Source: Dyella sp. GSA-30 (lineage in GTDB: Bacteria; Pseudomonadota; Gammaproteobacteria; Xanthomonadales; Rhodanobacteraceae). From it: a stretch of 64,000 nt of DNA. Every line of letters starts with the position of its first letter. Position 1 is the first letter of the stretch. The DNA lies in NCBI RefSeq assembly GCF_027924605.1, contig NZ_AP027042.1:186001-250000 (forward strand). The letters are read 5' to 3'. The notes beneath the pieces were generated by a model. The model was not told the DNA's origin. It did not search any database and saw nothing but the letters and a program-made list of their open reading frames with translations. A program made the position numbers and the translations under genes. Positions 17,346-25,546 of the stretch are shown here, piece by piece.

Positions 17346-17669
17346 ATGAAAACTCATTACCCGAAAGCGTGGGCTGCCGGCTTTTTGCTGGCGCTGGCAC
17401 TGAGTCCGACCGCGGTATTCGCCTCGCACACCGTGTGCCATAACGTTGAAGTACAGGATCAACCCAAGGATCAGCACCAGATCGCGGGCATGGCAATCGG
17501 TGCGGTCGGCGGCGGCCTGCTGGGCCACCAGGTCGGTGGCGGCAAAGGCAAGACGCTGGCGACGGTGGCCGGCGCGGTCGGCGGTGGTTATGCCGGTAAA
17601 AAAATTCAGGAGCACCAGCAGGCGAAGCACACGCATATCGAACGCCGTTGCCATAAGGTCGAGGACTGA
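17346..17669 (+). CDS. Glycine-zipper 2TM-domain (17 kDa antigen-like) protein
   Basis: 107 residues. The signal peptide ends near AVFAS. A glycine-zipper block IAGMAIGAVGGGLLGHQVGGGKGKTLATVAGAVGGGYAGKKIQ follows, which is the hallmark of Rick_17kDa_Anti/SlyB-like envelope proteins. There are two Cys in the mature part (TVCHNVE and RRCHKVE), no lipobox. Likely outer-membrane or periplasmic, of structural or stress role. It precedes the UspA gene by 38 nt on the same strand. Confidence 0.88.
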   Translation: MKTHYPKAWAAGFLLALALSPTAVFASHTVCHNVEVQDQPKDQHQIAGMAIGAVGGGLLGHQVGGGKGKTLATVAGAVGGGYAGKKIQEHQQAKHTHIERRCHKVED

Positions 17670-17707
17670 CGATAGTTGACGTACACACCTGAAGCCATGG
17701 AGGCAGC

Positions 17708-18124
17708 ATGTTCAAGTATTCACTGGTCGGCTACGACAGTTCGCCGTCGTCGCAACGGGCGTTTTGTTTTGCCATCAAGCTGGCCAGACTTTCCCAGGGA
17801 CGGGTACGCGTCGTATCGGCGCTGCAGATCATTGAAGGCGGCGTCGACACGACCTCCCTCGTCATGACCGACACGTCAGGACAGCGAGCCGTCGAACTGA
17901 TGGCCGAACTCAGGGCGCTGGCACCCGATGCCGACACCTTGGTGGATCTCGAGGTACTGCATGGCAGCCCCGGCGACATCCTGATCTGCCAGGTCCATGC
18001 CCACAGCATCGACCATATCGTGATCGGTCATACCGAGCGGGGCGCACTGGCCCGGTGGCTGGTCGGCTCGGTGTCCGACGACGTTCTGGCCCGCGCGCAT
18101 GTCCCGGTGACCGTCGTCCGCTGA
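17708..18124 (+). CDS. Universal stress protein, UspA family
   Basis: 138 residues, a single Usp domain. It starts YSLVGYDSSPSSQRAFCFAIKLA and ends with the nucleotide-binding pattern GHTERGALARWLVGSVSDDVLARAHVPVTVVR (G-2x-G-9x-G-S), which indicates the ATP-binding subclass. GGAGG lies 6 nt upstream of the ATG. It is followed by a strong terminator. The exact stress role is not deducible. Confidence 0.92.
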   Translation: MFKYSLVGYDSSPSSQRAFCFAIKLARLSQGRVRVVSALQIIEGGVDTTSLVMTDTSGQRAVELMAELRALAPDADTLVDLEVLHGSPGDILICQVHAHSIDHIVIGHTERGALARWLVGSVSDDVLARAHVPVTVVR

Positions 18125-18153
18125 CCGCTTTGCCCCCCGCTCCATCGTAAGAA

Positions 18154-18175
18154 ACGCCCGCTCAGCGGGCGTTTT
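18154..18175 (+). terminator. Rho-independent terminator after the UspA gene
   Basis: ACGCCCGCT-CA-GCGGGCGT stem followed by a T run, 30 nt after the stop codon. Confidence 0.9.
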
Positions 18176-18342
18176 TCATGGGGCGCCACGCAAGATTTCG
18201 CGGATCGGCGAGAACCGGGCGCTCGTCAGCCCAGCCGGTAAACAAGCGTTAATCCCCTACGGGCCAAAGGCGTCGTATCCTCTTGTCATAATACAGTCAC
18301 GCCAGGGAAACACCTGGCTCTGCCCCGAACAGGAAACACCGC

Positions 18343-19164
18343 GTGAGCTACACCACATCGTTGCCCTGGACCCTGGAGAGTCTGGATCTCGATAGCATCG
18401 ACATCGAGCGCATTCGCCACAACGAAGATCTGTTCTTCCTGCTTTGCAGCGCCTCGTTTGTCGAAAGTGGATCGGACCTCTATACCCATAATCTGGTCGA
18501 CCATTTCGCCGGCGATGAAGAGCTGCAGACCTGGTTGAGCCAGCATTGGGAACACGAAGAACTGCAGCATGGGCGCGCCCTTGCCGCCTATGTCCGCAAG
18601 GTATGGCCCGAGTTCGACTGGGAGCGCGGCTTCAAGGCGTTCTGGGACGAGTACGGCGCGGTGTGCACCTCCGAACAGCTGGAAAACAGCCGCGGTCTGG
18701 AGCTGGCGGCACGTTGCGTGGTCGAAACCGGCACGGCCAGTCTGTACCGCGCGCTCAACGACATCACCGACGAGCCGGTGCTCAAGCAGCTGACCAATCA
18801 CATCAAGAGCGACGAGGTGCGCCACTACAAGCACTTCTACCAGCACTTCCGCCGCTATCGCGAAAAGGAAGGCTTCGGTCGCTACAAGGTGTTTCGCGCC
18901 GTGCTGCGCCGGGTCAACGAGATCAAGAGCGAAGACAGCGACATCGCCCTGCGCCACGTCTTCAACCAGTGCTATCCGCAATACCAGAGCGACAAGGCGA
19001 AGTACCGCGAGGTGACCGGGCGTGCCCAGGACTTGCTGCGCCGGAATATACCCGCCGAAATGACGGTAAAGATGCTGCTCAAGCCGCTGGACCTGCCGGC
19101 ACGCGTGCAGAATGCCATCGAGAAGCCGCTGGCGAAGATCGCGGAGAAGTTGTTCTTGCAGTAG
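18343..19164 (+). CDS. Ferritin-like diiron-domain protein
   Basis: 273 residues, mostly helical. Possible metal-ligand motifs are SFVESGSDLYTH (helix 1), HWEHEELQHGRAL (helix 2), CVVETGTASLYRAL (helix 3) and KSDEVRHYKHF (helix 4), the E..EXXH / E..EXXH order of ferritin-like diiron oxidases. No signal peptide. A desaturase-like or other oxidase role is possible, substrate unknown. It starts at GTG with AGGAAA about 7 nt upstream. It stands alone. Confidence 0.8.
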   Translation: MSYTTSLPWTLESLDLDSIDIERIRHNEDLFFLLCSASFVESGSDLYTHNLVDHFAGDEELQTWLSQHWEHEELQHGRALAAYVRKVWPEFDWERGFKAFWDEYGAVCTSEQLENSRGLELAARCVVETGTASLYRALNDITDEPVLKQLTNHIKSDEVRHYKHFYQHFRRYREKEGFGRYKVFRAVLRRVNEIKSEDSDIALRHVFNQCYPQYQSDKAKYREVTGRAQDLLRRNIPAEMTVKMLLKPLDLPARVQNAIEKPLAKIAEKLFLQ

Positions 19165-19177
19165 GGCTGGGGAATTC

Positions 19178-19250
19178 GCTCGCTACGCGAGCTTGGGAAC
19201 GGGGAATGGAAAGAGCCAACGTGCAGCGCACTGCTCTTCCCCGCTCCCCA
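19178..19250. repeat. Hairpins in a convergent gap
   Basis: GCTCGC-TAC-GCGAGC (19178-19192) forms a perfect hairpin. Downstream an imperfect dyad joins CGGGGAATGGAAAGAGC (from about 19200) with GCTCTTCCCCGCTCCCCAT (to about 19250). It separates the convergent ferritin-like and DUF6491 genes. Confidence 0.5.
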
Positions 19251-19254
19251 TTTC

Positions 19255-19692
19255 CTACTCCCCATCCTTCCGCTCCTTCTCCTCGATCTTCCGCTCCTTC
19301 TGCAACTTCTCCTCGGCCTTGAGCTTCTGCACGTCGACCGGACGAATCTCCATGATGGTGCACGGGACCATCTCGCCGGTAAGCACTTTGTCGAAACGGA
19401 CGTTGACCTCGTGCATGCGCGAGGTCAGGCCGATTGCGTTGACCCACTCCAGGTTCTGACAACCGCCATCGACCGTGAGTAGGTACGCCTCGTTGCCGCG
19501 TGTGTAGATAGACAGATGCGTACGATCCAAAGCCTCCCAGGACCATAACGAGAAGTAACGGAAACTATTGACCGGCGCACCCGACGCTGCCTGATAGTCG
19601 AGCAGGCGCTGATTGGGTTTTTCCGGCTGCGTGGCGCATGCGGCCAGTGCGGCGACCGCAAGAGCGATCATCAACGAACGGATGGACTTCAT
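19255..19692 (-). CDS. DUF6491-like lipoprotein
   Basis: 145 residues from the ATG at 19692. The leader carries a lipobox LAAC (Cys about 19). The body GAPVNSFRYFSLWSWEALDRTHLSIYTRGNEAYLLTVDGGCQNLEWVNAIGLTSR matches the short envelope domain class named DUF6491, as far as I recall the family. The C-terminus is a highly charged Lys/Glu helix (KAEEKLQKERKIEEKERK). Function is unknown. The longer frame to 19731 adds a non-signal extension and is rejected. Confidence 0.72.
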   Translation of the reverse strand: MKSIRSLMIALAVAALAACATQPEKPNQRLLDYQAASGAPVNSFRYFSLWSWEALDRTHLSIYTRGNEAYLLTVDGGCQNLEWVNAIGLTSRMHEVNVRFDKVLTGEMVPCTIMEIRPVDVQKLKAEEKLQKERKIEEKERKDGE

Positions 19693-19752
19693 GGCGGTGT
19701 CTCCTGGATCGACCTGCATAAAAACGCGCACCCATAGGTGCGGTGGACCGGC

Positions 19753-20487
19753 TTACTTCTTCTTGCCCTTGCCAACGGGCTGCCACTTGCTTGCGTCGAA
19801 TCCACCCACTTCGTAAACCAGTGTCTGCTTCTTGTCGTCGTCCTTGGTGGTGACGTCCATGGTGATTTTCTTCGCCTTTTCCAGCATGGCGATAAATGCC
19901 TTGTCGTCGCGAATCATGATGGCCGGCTCGCCAGTGGTCGGCGCAAAACCCTTGATGCCGGTCGGCTTGCCATCCACGGTTGCATTGATGGTGCAATTGC
20001 CCTTGCAGATGAAGCCGTGGCCGCTGCCGAACAGGAACACGTTCTGACCCCACTCGGTGTGGCGACGCAGCACCAGGCGCACGCGATCGTTGCCCGATGG
20101 CTGGCTGGTGTAGATGGTTGCCGTGGACTGCGTGCCGCCCTGCATCGGCGACACTTGATAGATCCACAGCGCCTGCACGCGCGCTTTTTCGCGGTTGTCC
20201 TTGAAGCGCTGCTCGATCCCCGGCAGGCTTTGCTGCACTTCCTTGGCCGCATCGGTATTGGGAAAACGCTCGACGATGTCCTTGCCCATCAGCACGGTCA
20301 TCTCGTCATTGTTCTGCTGCACGAGCTGACGATACGTATCGAGTTTCTTGGCCGCATCGGCCTGGGTCTGCGCCGCGGCGGTCTGCGCCTGTTCGGCGGC
20401 AGAGGGCTGGTCGCTTTGTTGCGAACAACCTGCCATCGATGCGGCGGCGACCAATACGGCAAGCAAAGGACGGCGGACAGAATTCAT
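19753..20487 (-). CDS. Lipoprotein of unknown function
   Basis: 244 residues with lipobox MAGC (Cys about 21). An Ala/Gln-rich stretch (residues 25-50) leads to a helical region, then a beta-rich C-terminal domain (ALWIYQVSPMQGGTQSTATIYTS.. VRLVLRRHTEWGQNVFLF). That domain holds a Cys pair GFICKGNCTINATVDG and a Lys-rich tail. The Cys pair resembles domains of unnamed secreted proteins, but I do not recognise a family. It is followed 60 nt on by the DUF6491 gene on the same strand. Confidence 0.75.
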   Translation of the reverse strand: MNSVRRPLLAVLVAAASMAGCSQQSDQPSAAEQAQTAAAQTQADAAKKLDTYRQLVQQNNDEMTVLMGKDIVERFPNTDAAKEVQQSLPGIEQRFKDNREKARVQALWIYQVSPMQGGTQSTATIYTSQPSGNDRVRLVLRRHTEWGQNVFLFGSGHGFICKGNCTINATVDGKPTGIKGFAPTTGEPAIMIRDDKAFIAMLEKAKKITMDVTTKDDDKKQTLVYEVGGFDASKWQPVGKGKKK

Positions 20488-20513
20488 GACGCAACCTCGG
20501 TTAAAGACAGGCG

Positions 20514-21404
20514 TTAAGAATGTACGGGCCGCGAGCCCTGCGCAACCGCGACATCACCGAAACGTTCGCGCAACTGCGCGCGAAAGCGGCGGCTGCATGG
20601 AATCTTCATGCCGCCCTGCATGGTCAGGCGCGCGTCGCCGGTTTCCAGCGGCTCGATCTCGGTCAGGTAATCGAGGTTGATGAAATAACTTCGCTGCACT
20701 CGCACAAAACGGGACGGATCGAGCTTTTCCTCGATGCTGGCCATCGTGGCCCGCAATGGGTAATCCCTTCCGCGCACGTGGAGGTTCACGTAATTGCCGG
20801 AAGCCTGCAGCCACTCGACTTCCCGAGCATTGATCAGGAACTCCTTGCCGAGCTTGCGCACCAGAAAGCGCTCCGGCCGCTCCACCGATTCCACCGGCGG
20901 ACCTTCGTCCGGCTCGGCCAGGATGCGCGCCTCGCCCTGAAAGCGGGTCCGCCACAATTCGTAGAATCCGATCAGGGCGACGATGGCGGCGTACGAGCGG
21001 ATGTCCTTGAGATATTCATAGCCCCACACGACCCAGGAGCCGAAGTCGTACTGCTGCCCCATCACCGCATAGGCCAGCTTGCGCAGCAGCACCATGCCGC
21101 TGACATGCACCAGGGAGAAGATCACGCTGCCCAACAGCAGCCAGGGCAGGCTGGTACGCCAGGTTTCGAAACGAATCGGCCAGCGCCGCTGCCCCGCCAC
21201 CACCGCCGGGATCAGCGCCAGCATCACCAGGGCACTGCTCCACTCCCAGCTCCATGGTTCCCATGCCGCCAGCCGCGGATGATCCAGCCGCGAGGTGATG
21301 CTGTTGAAGGTCGCATTCAAGATAAAGAACACGACCCAGAACGCGATCTCGAACGGGCGGCGCCAGCGTTGGAAGGAGCGGTAGTCGAAGGAAGGGGGTG
21401 GCAT
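20514..21404 (-). CDS. Membrane-bound LytTR-family transcriptional regulator
   Basis: 296 residues. The N-terminal half has four hydrophobic segments (about 18-36, 55-73, 88-108, 135-152). The C-terminal half (about 180-285) is a LytTR DNA-binding domain: FLVRKLGKEFLINAREVEWLQASGNYVNLHVRGRDYPLRATMASIEEKL..FVRVQRSYFINLDYLTEIEP. There is no receiver domain, so any signal must come through the membrane part. Targets are unknown; the divergent neighbour is an acyltransferase, a possible target. Confidence 0.9.
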   Translation of the reverse strand: MPPPSFDYRSFQRWRRPFEIAFWVVFFILNATFNSITSRLDHPRLAAWEPWSWEWSSALVMLALIPAVVAGQRRWPIRFETWRTSLPWLLLGSVIFSLVHVSGMVLLRKLAYAVMGQQYDFGSWVVWGYEYLKDIRSYAAIVALIGFYELWRTRFQGEARILAEPDEGPPVESVERPERFLVRKLGKEFLINAREVEWLQASGNYVNLHVRGRDYPLRATMASIEEKLDPSRFVRVQRSYFINLDYLTEIEPLETGDARLTMQGGMKIPCSRRFRAQLRERFGDVAVAQGSRPVHS

Positions 21405-21449
21405 AGATAGAGAGTGTAGCCAGGTGTTGCAATGGTTCGGCGAGCACCC

Positions 21450-21582
21450 AGCCCCCTCACCCCAACCCTCTCCCCCGGCAGAGCCAGGGGAGAGGGAGCC
21501 AAAAGCGCGCGAGATTCAAACCTGCCTCAGTTCGCCCCCTCTCCCCTGGCTTGCCGGGGGAGAGGGTTGCGGTGAGGGGGCT
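21450..21582. repeat. 46-bp inverted repeat, MITE-like palindrome
   Basis: Left arm 21450-21496 and right arm 21537-21582 are reverse complements over about 46 bp, with one mismatch and a one-base insertion, around a 40-nt loop. Each arm is itself palindromic (CCCTCTCCCC / GGGGAGAGGG). It lies in the divergent gap between the LytTR and acyltransferase genes. The remainder of 21405-21721 shows no gene. Confidence 0.8.
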
Positions 21583-21721
21583 TTTTATGTCCCCACCACC
21601 ACAACTCACCCCTCCCACCCCACCGCTCATCCCCCACTCCACCCAATCAATCACTTAGCCCACGACACCTCACCACGTGCACGCCAGCATCGGCCCCACT
21701 TTCCACCGGGAGCCTTACGTC

Positions 21722-22930
21722 ATGAGTGCCACACCCCGCCGCCACGATATCGACGCCCTGCGCGTCCTGGCCTTTGGCCTGTTGATCCTCTATCACCTGT
21801 CGATGCTGTATGTCGCCGACTGGGGCTTTCATCTCAAGAGCAGCCATACCGCCGAGTGGCTGCAATACCCCATGCTGTTCCTCAACCGCTGGCGCATGGA
21901 ACTGCTGTTCCTGATTTCCGGGCTGGCGGTGCACTTCCTGCGCGGCAAGACCTCGCTGCCCCGGCTGGCCTGGAAGCGCACGGTACGATTGATGCTGCCA
22001 CTGTTGTTCGGCATGGCCGTGGTGGTGCCGATCCAACCCTATGTGCAGGGGCTGTCGAACGGACTCGTCCAGCCGGGCTTCGGTGCCTTCCTCCTGCGCT
22101 ACTGGACCGGCGGCCCGTGGCCGGCGCATGCCTTTGACGGCTGGCAGTTCGGCGTGACCTGGAACCACCTGTGGTACCTGCCCTATCTGTGGCTGTACAC
22201 GCTGGTGCTGCTGATGCTCTTGCCGGCACTGGAGTCGCCGGTCGGCCGACGGATACGTGCACGCATCGAAGGCCTGCGGGGCCGCAGCTTGCTGATCGCG
22301 CCGGCCATTCCGCTCCTGGCCTGGGGCGTGCTGCTTGCCGATCGTTATCCGATGTATCACACGCTGATCGGCGACTGGTACTCCCATGCGCTCTACGGGA
22401 CGATGTTCTTCTACGGCTATCTGCTCGGCACCGGCTCGCGCCTGTGGGGCGAGCTGGCGCGGCTGCGTCGCAGCACGCTTGGGGTCGCATTGGCGTCGTT
22501 CAGCGTGTTTATCGTGCTGGACAAGTTCGGTGGGGCGCTGCTGGGGCACGAATCGAATGCGCTGGACCTGATCGTCCGTGCCGCCCAGTACCTTTATATG
22601 TGGACGGCAATCGCTGCCGTACTGGGCTGGGGACACGCATGGCTGAACCGTCCGTTCCGCTGGCTGCCCTATGCACGCGAGGCGGTGTACCCCTGGTACA
22701 TCCTGCACCAGAGCGTGATGCTGGCGCTGGCATGGTGGCTGATGCCACTCGGCCTGGGCGCGGTGGGCGAACCCCTGGTGATCCTGGTGGGAACGGTTGC
22801 CGGATGTGCCGTGTCGCACGAGATCATTCGCCGCACGTCGTGGTTACGCCCACTGTTCGGCCTGGACGCAAGGCCCCGCCCTGCGCGTGTTGCGTTGGTC
22901 TTGCCACGCATGGCTGACGATCTGGCCTGA
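21722..22930 (+). CDS. Membrane acyltransferase, acyltransferase-3 family
   Basis: 402 residues with about ten hydrophobic segments. The N-terminus RRHDIDALRVLAFGLLILYHLSMLYV is the family signature (D-x-LR..A...V..YH), and the His lies in the first membrane helix. These enzymes O-acylate glucans, peptidoglycan or lipid sugars (OpgC/MdoC-like members exist); which substrate applies here is unknown. The ATG at 21722 with GGGAG nearby is preferred over the frame start at 21677. It stands alone, divergent from the LytTR regulator. Confidence 0.88.
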   Translation: MSATPRRHDIDALRVLAFGLLILYHLSMLYVADWGFHLKSSHTAEWLQYPMLFLNRWRMELLFLISGLAVHFLRGKTSLPRLAWKRTVRLMLPLLFGMAVVVPIQPYVQGLSNGLVQPGFGAFLLRYWTGGPWPAHAFDGWQFGVTWNHLWYLPYLWLYTLVLLMLLPALESPVGRRIRARIEGLRGRSLLIAPAIPLLAWGVLLADRYPMYHTLIGDWYSHALYGTMFFYGYLLGTGSRLWGELARLRRSTLGVALASFSVFIVLDKFGGALLGHESNALDLIVRAAQYLYMWTAIAAVLGWGHAWLNRPFRWLPYAREAVYPWYILHQSVMLALAWWLMPLGLGAVGEPLVILVGTVAGCAVSHEIIRRTSWLRPLFGLDARPRPARVALVLPRMADDLA

Positions 22931-23062
22931 AGCTTAGAACAGGGCGCCGCGATCAGCGGTGCCCTGTTTGGAACGCAGAAAACTGCGAGTCCATATACCG
23001 ATAAATTTTTGCCGTGAATGGTCCCGGGAGCCGATAATGCGCATTCTTCGCAAGGACCTCTC

Positions 23063-24325
23063 ATGGCCTCTTCCGCGCTGCCCCCAGCGGATTCGTTACT
23101 CAAACATCCTGCATTCGTACAGTTCTGGTTCGCACGCGTCGCGTCCAGCTTCGGCTTTCAGATGCTGTCGGTCGCGGTCGGTTGGCAGATTTACGAAGTC
23201 ACCGGACGCGCCTTCGACCTGGGCCTGATCGGTCTGGCGCAATTCGTGCCGTCGTTCCTGCTCGCGCTGCCGGCCGGTCATGTGGCCGATCAGTTCGAGC
23301 GGCGGCGCATCGTCCGCTACGGCCTCATGGTGGAGTTGCTGGCGATCGCGGTACTCGCTGCATTGAGTCTGCTTCATTCGGTGCACGAGGCGGGGGTTCT
23401 CGCGCTGGTGTTCATCATCGGTGTCGCCAAGGCATTCGAGTTTCCCTCGCTGCAATCGATGTTGCCGGCACTCGTGCCGGCACCGATCCTGCCGCGCGCC
23501 ATGGCGGCAAGCAGTTCGGCCGGTCAGGCGGCGACGATTCTCGGCCCCGCCCTGGGTGGCCTGCTATACGTCGCCGGTCCCGGCGTGGTGTATGTGCTGG
23601 CCGGCGTGCTCTATCTGGTTGCCGTCGTGATGATGGGCCTGCTGCGTTACGAGCAGGCACCGCCGCGACGCGAACCGGCGACCTTGAAAACCGTATTCGC
23701 CGGCGTGCATTTCATCCGCCATCGGCCCGATGTGCTGGGCGTGATTTCGCTCGACCTGTTCGCGGTGCTGCTCGGCGGCGCGACGGCACTGCTGCCGATC
23801 TTCGCCAAGGACATTCTGCACACCGGGCCATGGGGCATGGGCCTGTTGCGTGCGGCACCGGCCGCGGGCGCGTTGCTGATGTCGATCTGGCTCGCGCGCC
23901 ACAGCATGCAGCGACGTGTGGGTCCGATCATGTTCGCCGCGGTTGCAGGCTTCGGTTTGGCGACCCTGGTGTTTGCCGTATCCAAGCTGCTGTGGCTGTC
24001 GTTGATCGCCTTGTTCGCGCTCGGCGCATTCGACATGGTGAGCGTGGTGATCCGCAACTCGCTGGTGCAGCTCGATACGCCCGATGATATGCGTGGTCGG
24101 GTCAATGCGGTGAACGCGATCTTTATCAATACCTCCAATCAGCTGGGCGAATTCGAATCGGGCATGCTCGCTGCCTGGGTTGGCGCGGTGAATGCCACGC
24201 TGATCGGCGGCGTAGGAACATTAATTGTGGTCGGGCTGTGGATCTATATGTTCCCGACCTTGCGTCGACGGCAGCGTTTGCAGGCGGAGCCAGAAGCTGC
24301 GCAGGTTGCGGAGAGTGCCGTTTAG
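23063..24325 (+). CDS. MFS transporter, EntS/MFS_3-like exporter
   Basis: 420 residues, about 12 hydrophobic segments. The N-terminal LLKHPAFVQFWFARVASSFGFQMLSVAVGWQIYEVTGRAFDLGLIGLAQFVPSFLLALPAGHVADQFERRRIV contains the loop 2-3 motif GHVADQFERRR typical of the MFS_3 group of exporters. Near the end, DMRGRVNAVNAIF is the group-specific signature. The start at 23063 has AAGGA at 8 nt; a frame start at 23018 is less likely. Cargo unknown. It converges with the AraC gene across a REP pair. Confidence 0.88.
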   Translation: MASSALPPADSLLKHPAFVQFWFARVASSFGFQMLSVAVGWQIYEVTGRAFDLGLIGLAQFVPSFLLALPAGHVADQFERRRIVRYGLMVELLAIAVLAALSLLHSVHEAGVLALVFIIGVAKAFEFPSLQSMLPALVPAPILPRAMAASSSAGQAATILGPALGGLLYVAGPGVVYVLAGVLYLVAVVMMGLLRYEQAPPRREPATLKTVFAGVHFIRHRPDVLGVISLDLFAVLLGGATALLPIFAKDILHTGPWGMGLLRAAPAAGALLMSIWLARHSMQRRVGPIMFAAVAGFGLATLVFAVSKLLWLSLIALFALGAFDMVSVVIRNSLVQLDTPDDMRGRVNAVNAIFINTSNQLGEFESGMLAAWVGAVNATLIGGVGTLIVVGLWIYMFPTLRRRQRLQAEPEAAQVAESAV

Positions 24326-24337
24326 TATGGAGGTTGC

Positions 24338-24410
24338 GGTCGCGACTGAAGTCGCTCCTACAAGATAGCAATGTCCTGGCTAGTTTGTAGGAGCGACTTC
24401 AGTCGCGACC
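24338..24410. repeat. REP pair (BIME-like), copy 1
   Basis: Two inverted copies of a 26-bp element whose core is GGAGCGACTTCAGTCGCGAC, at 24338-24363 (reverse) and 24385-24410 (forward), separated by 21 nt. The whole 73-bp unit is nearly identical to 57255-57326. It fills the convergent gap between the MFS and AraC genes. Confidence 0.9.
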
Positions 24411-24418
24411 GCCCCGCC

Positions 24419-25342
24419 TCAAGCCGAAGCAAGCTCCCGTATCTGCGCAACATCGCGCAACGGCGGCGCCCCATAAAAGCGGCTGTACTCACGACTGAAC
24501 TGCGAAGGGCTTTCATAGCCCACGCGATGTGCCGCCGAAGCGGCATCGCACTGCTCGGTCAACAGCAGACGCCGCGCCTCCTGCAGTCGCAGGAGCTTCT
24601 GGTATTGCAACGGGCTCATGGCCGTAATCGCCTTGAAGTGGTGATGCAGCGACGACACGCTCATATTGACCGTCCGCGCCAGCTCCTGGATGCGCAACGG
24701 CGCACTGAAGTGCTGCCTGAGCCAGTCGATCGCCCGCGCGATCTGCTGCGTCTGGCTGCCGGTCATGGCGATCTGGCGCAGGCACGCACCCTGGTCGCTG
24801 ATGATCAGGCGATAGAGCAATTCGCGCTCGATCAAGGGCGCCAGCATCGGAATATCCGCCGGCGTCTCCAGCAGACGCACCAGGCGCAGCACGGCGTCGA
24901 GCATGTCGTGCGAGAGCGGACTGATCGACATGCCGCGGCCCGCCGATACCTTGACCGGCGGCAGATCGGCGGTCAGCAGCTCGGCAATGCGCGAAGGATC
25001 GAGCTGCCACACCACACAAAGACACGGACGCTCGGGCGACGCCTCGGTGACGCTGTAGATCACCGGCAGATCGATCGTCGTCACCAGGTAATTGGCCTGA
25101 TCGTAGTCATAGCGCTCGCCCCCGAGCAGCACCCGCTTGCTGCCTTGCGCAACCAGGGTCAGCGTCGAGGTATAGAGACCGCACTTGGAGTTGATCGGCT
25201 GGCTGGAGCGATACAGGTTGAGCCCCGCGATGGCGGTTTCGTGGTCGCCATCATCGACAGCCAATCGATCAATCAGGACTGCCAGATCCTGCCGTTTGCG
25301 TTCCAGCTCTTGCGCGGCCGATTCTTCGGAAAGTAGCGACAT
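24419..25342 (-). CDS. AraC-family transcriptional regulator
   Basis: 307 residues from the ATG at 25342. The N-terminal AraC_N-type domain (GLNLYRSSQPINSKCGLYTSTLTLVAQGSKRVLLGGERYDYDQANYLVTTIDLPV) is followed by two helix-turn-helix units near the C-terminus (IQELARTVNMSVSSLHHHFKAITAMSPLQYQKLLRLQEARRLL and AAHRVGYESPSQFSREYSRFYGAPP). It is divergent from a zinc alcohol dehydrogenase, the arrangement seen for YqhC and its oxidoreductase target, so it probably regulates that gene (inference). An upstream ATG at 25372 adds ten residues. Confidence 0.9.
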   Translation of the reverse strand: MSLLSEESAAQELERKRQDLAVLIDRLAVDDGDHETAIAGLNLYRSSQPINSKCGLYTSTLTLVAQGSKRVLLGGERYDYDQANYLVTTIDLPVIYSVTEASPERPCLCVVWQLDPSRIAELLTADLPPVKVSAGRGMSISPLSHDMLDAVLRLVRLLETPADIPMLAPLIERELLYRLIISDQGACLRQIAMTGSQTQQIARAIDWLRQHFSAPLRIQELARTVNMSVSSLHHHFKAITAMSPLQYQKLLRLQEARRLLLTEQCDAASAAHRVGYESPSQFSREYSRFYGAPPLRDVAQIRELASA

Positions 25343-25546
25343 TCGAGTGCATTTCAGCTGATCAGGGACCATCGAACCTTGCCTGTTCCTGCGAGCTTAC
25401 GCGAGTGCCTCAGCGTCAAAACGGAGAATCGGGCAAGGATTTCGCAGAATCGAGCTACCGGCCGTCACACCCGCCTCCGCATACTGCGAAGCGTTCGACG
25501 ATCTTTCCCGGATTGCCGCCCGTCCCTCACTTGCCTGGAGCTCCGC

